Part shown: piece after piece, positions 15,074-16,416 of the stretch
How positions within the stretch are numbered: position 1 is the first letter of the stretch
How the letters are laid out: the number at the start of each line of letters is the position of its first letter
NCBI GenBank assembly: GCA_021784205.1
Contig: JAJXTB010000053.1
Location: forward strand, 1 to 16,416
Length of the DNA: 16,416 nt
Direction: 5' to 3'
DNA from: Actinomycetes bacterium
Lineage (GTDB): Bacteria > Actinomycetota > Acidimicrobiia > Acidimicrobiales > RAAP-2
Made by a program: the position numbers and the translations under genes
The notes under the pieces: model-generated
Seen by the model: the letters and a program-made list of their open reading frames with translations, nothing else
Database searches by the model: none
Told to the model about the DNA's origin: nothing

Positions 15074-16416
15074 ATGACCTATGACGAGGCGCGTGCCCAG
15101 CTGGTCGCGTGGCGCGACGACTACCCGAGTGACCCCTTCTCCTCTGACGCGATGCTGCGCCGGCTGCTCGCGCGCTACCTCGAGGGGCCGCGCCTGGCGG
15201 ACCTCGAGCGCCGCGCGTCGGCCTTCGGCGTGGCCATGACCACCGTGGTCGGTCCGGCCGCGGCGCGCTACGAGCAGCGCGCGCACCTGCCCGAGTTCGC
15301 CCCCTACGACGGCATCGGCCGACGCGTCGAGCGCGTCGACTTCGACCCCGCCTACCACGTCGCCGGCGAAGCCATCTGGGCGAGCGGGGTCGTCGCGTTC
15401 TCGGGCGAGCCGGGCCGGGCCTTCGAGCAGGCGACCTTGCTCTACCTGCTCTCGCTCGAGGGCGAGGCCGGCCACGCCTGCCCGGCGACCTGCACGATCG
15501 GCCTCGCGCGCGCGCTTCGCCGGCGCGCCGAGCCGCGCGTCGCCGACCGGTTCCTGCCGGCGCTGCTCGAGGCCGACTACGCCAGCGCCGAGCGCGGGGC
15601 GCAGTTCCTCACCGAGGTCCAGGGCGGCAGCGACGTCGGCGCGAACGCCTGTCTCGCCGAGCCGAGCGGGGACGGCGAGACCTACCGGATCACCGGTGAG
15701 AAGTGGTTCTGCTCGGTCGCTGACGCCGACCAGTTCTTCGTCACCGCCCGGGTCCCACGCGGCGCGGCGGGCACCGCGGGGCTCGCCAGCTTCGTGGTGC
15801 CGCGCGAGCTCGACGGCCGGCCCAATGGCTTCACGCTGCGCCGCCTGAAGGACAAGCTCGGCACGCGCGGCCTCGCCTCGGGCGAGATCGACTTTCTCGG
15901 CGCGGTCGCCTGGCCGATCGGCCCGCTCGAGGAGGGCTTTAAGACCGCGGTTGGGGTCGTACTCAACACGAGCCGCTGGATGACCGCGATCGGCGCGGCG
16001 GGGATCATGCGCCGCGCCGTGCTCGAGGCGCGCAACTTCGCCCGGCACCGCGAGGCCTTCGGCCAACGAATCGAGCGCTACGCCATGGTGCGCACGAGGC
16101 TCGCGGACATGGCGGTCGCGGCCGACGGCGCGCTCGCGCTCGTGATGGCCCTCACCGACCTCGAGGACCGCATCGACGCCGGCACCGCGAGCGAGGGCGA
16201 CGTCCACTGGCACCGCCTGCTCGTGAACCTCGTCAAGTACCTCACCTCGCGCCAGGCCACCAGCGTCGCGCGCGACGGCATCGAGATCCTCGGCGGCAAC
16301 GGCACGATCGAGGAGTTCAGCGTGCTGCCGCGGCTCTACCGCGACGCGATCGTCTACGAGTCCTGGGAGGGCACCCACAACGTGCTGGCCGCCCAGGTGC
16401 TCAACGACCTCACGCG
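15074..16416 (+). CDS. Acyl-CoA dehydrogenase, AidB-like, 3' end cut by window edge
   Basis: FAD-dependent acyl-CoA dehydrogenase-fold protein. At least 447 residues are present and the frame is open to the edge; AidB relatives have about 540. The N-terminal extension (1-120, PEFAPYDGIGRRVERVDFDP) is the AidB type. Core motifs follow: FLTEVQGGSDVGAN (178-191), ITGEKWFCSVADADQFFV (206-223), LKDKLGTRGLASGEI (258-272), RHREAFGQRI (324-333), IEILGGNGTIEE (403-414) and YESWEGTHNVL with Glu432 at the catalytic-base position. E. coli AidB binds DNA and oxidises isovaleryl-CoA weakly; whether this one is metabolic or protective cannot be told. The start is the ATG at 15074, six bases after a -10, with no ribosome binding site. 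It is divergent from the Cfa-like gene across 57 bp. Confidence 0.9.
   Translation, partial: MTYDEARAQLVAWRDDYPSDPFSSDAMLRRLLARYLEGPRLADLERRASAFGVAMTTVVGPAAARYEQRAHLPEFAPYDGIGRRVERVDFDPAYHVAGEAIWASGVVAFSGEPGRAFEQATLLYLLSLEGEAGHACPATCTIGLARALRRRAEPRVADRFLPALLEADYASAERGAQFLTEVQGGSDVGANACLAEPSGDGETYRITGEKWFCSVADADQFFVTARVPRGAAGTAGLASFVVPRELDGRPNGFTLRRLKDKLGTRGLASGEIDFLGAVAWPIGPLEEGFKTAVGVVLNTSRWMTAIGAAGIMRRAVLEARNFARHREAFGQRIERYAMVRTRLADMAVAADGALALVMALTDLEDRIDAGTASEGDVHWHRLLVNLVKYLTSRQATSVARDGIEILGGNGTIEEFSVLPRLYRDAIVYESWEGTHNVLAAQVLNDLT

Noticed and set aside
15017..16378. N-terminal extension of the Cfa-like protein by 454 residues
   Set aside because: The extension is antisense to the acyl-CoA dehydrogenase gene and lacks domains; a TTG start with a good ribosome binding site explains the protein.

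Overview
This window is very GC-rich (mostly G/C in third codon positions, many GTG starts, several apparently leaderless genes). Its proteins look actinobacterial: an EttA-type ABC-F factor, a TmsB/Cfa-like lipid methyltransferase and a DHA2 drug transporter. A deep-branching high-GC actinomycete, for example of the Acidimicrobiia type, would fit, but the sequence alone does not fix the lineage. I read sixteen protein genes. The first (1-1446) and last (15074-16416) are cut by the window edges. I see no rRNA, tRNA, CRISPR array or transposase.

Layout. 1-1446 (-) is an MFS/DHA2 exporter, divergent from ettA (1509-3188, +), a ribosome-binding ABC-F ATPase. kynU (3230-4462, +, kynureninase) meets purU (4463-5314, -, formyltetrahydrofolate deformylase) stop to stop with no spacer. 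purU lies 14 bp downstream of a 3-hydroxybutyryl-CoA dehydrogenase gene (5329-6183, -) and is probably co-transcribed with it. Divergent from these is an arsR-arsM pair (6331-7492, +) with a perfect palindromic operator, then ppa (inorganic pyrophosphatase) and an unassigned six-helix membrane protein (8060-8680, +). The 3' end of the membrane protein gene overlaps a convergent TetR regulator (8661-9257, -).

9318-12068 (-) is a tight three-gene operon, read from right to left: a ferric-reductase-like transmembrane haem/flavin oxidoreductase, a short exported FMN-binding protein with a Ser/Thr/Pro-rich linker, and ApbE, the enzyme that covalently attaches FMN. Together they suggest a trans-membrane electron-export module: cytosolic NAD(P)H to FAD to haem to covalently flavinylated extracytoplasmic protein. 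Its terminal acceptor is unknown.

12373-13338 (-) is a lower-GC gene for a RhuM-type protein fused to a Fic/Doc domain. It is flanked on both sides by about 300 bp of non-coding DNA carrying inverted and direct repeats, which suggests a horizontally acquired toxin-like cargo gene. The right end carries a cyclopropane/methyl-branched lipid synthase-like methyltransferase (13652-15016, -), divergent across 57 bp from an AidB-like acyl-CoA dehydrogenase (15074 to the edge, +) whose promoter predicts a leaderless mRNA.

The parts most worth a second look are the flavinylation operon (including the mismatch between a cytosolic-looking ApbE and an exported substrate), the RhuM-Fic island with its Doc-like active site, and the arsR-arsM cassette with its unusual vicinal cysteine pair. 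I found nothing I can firmly call a wholly new system.
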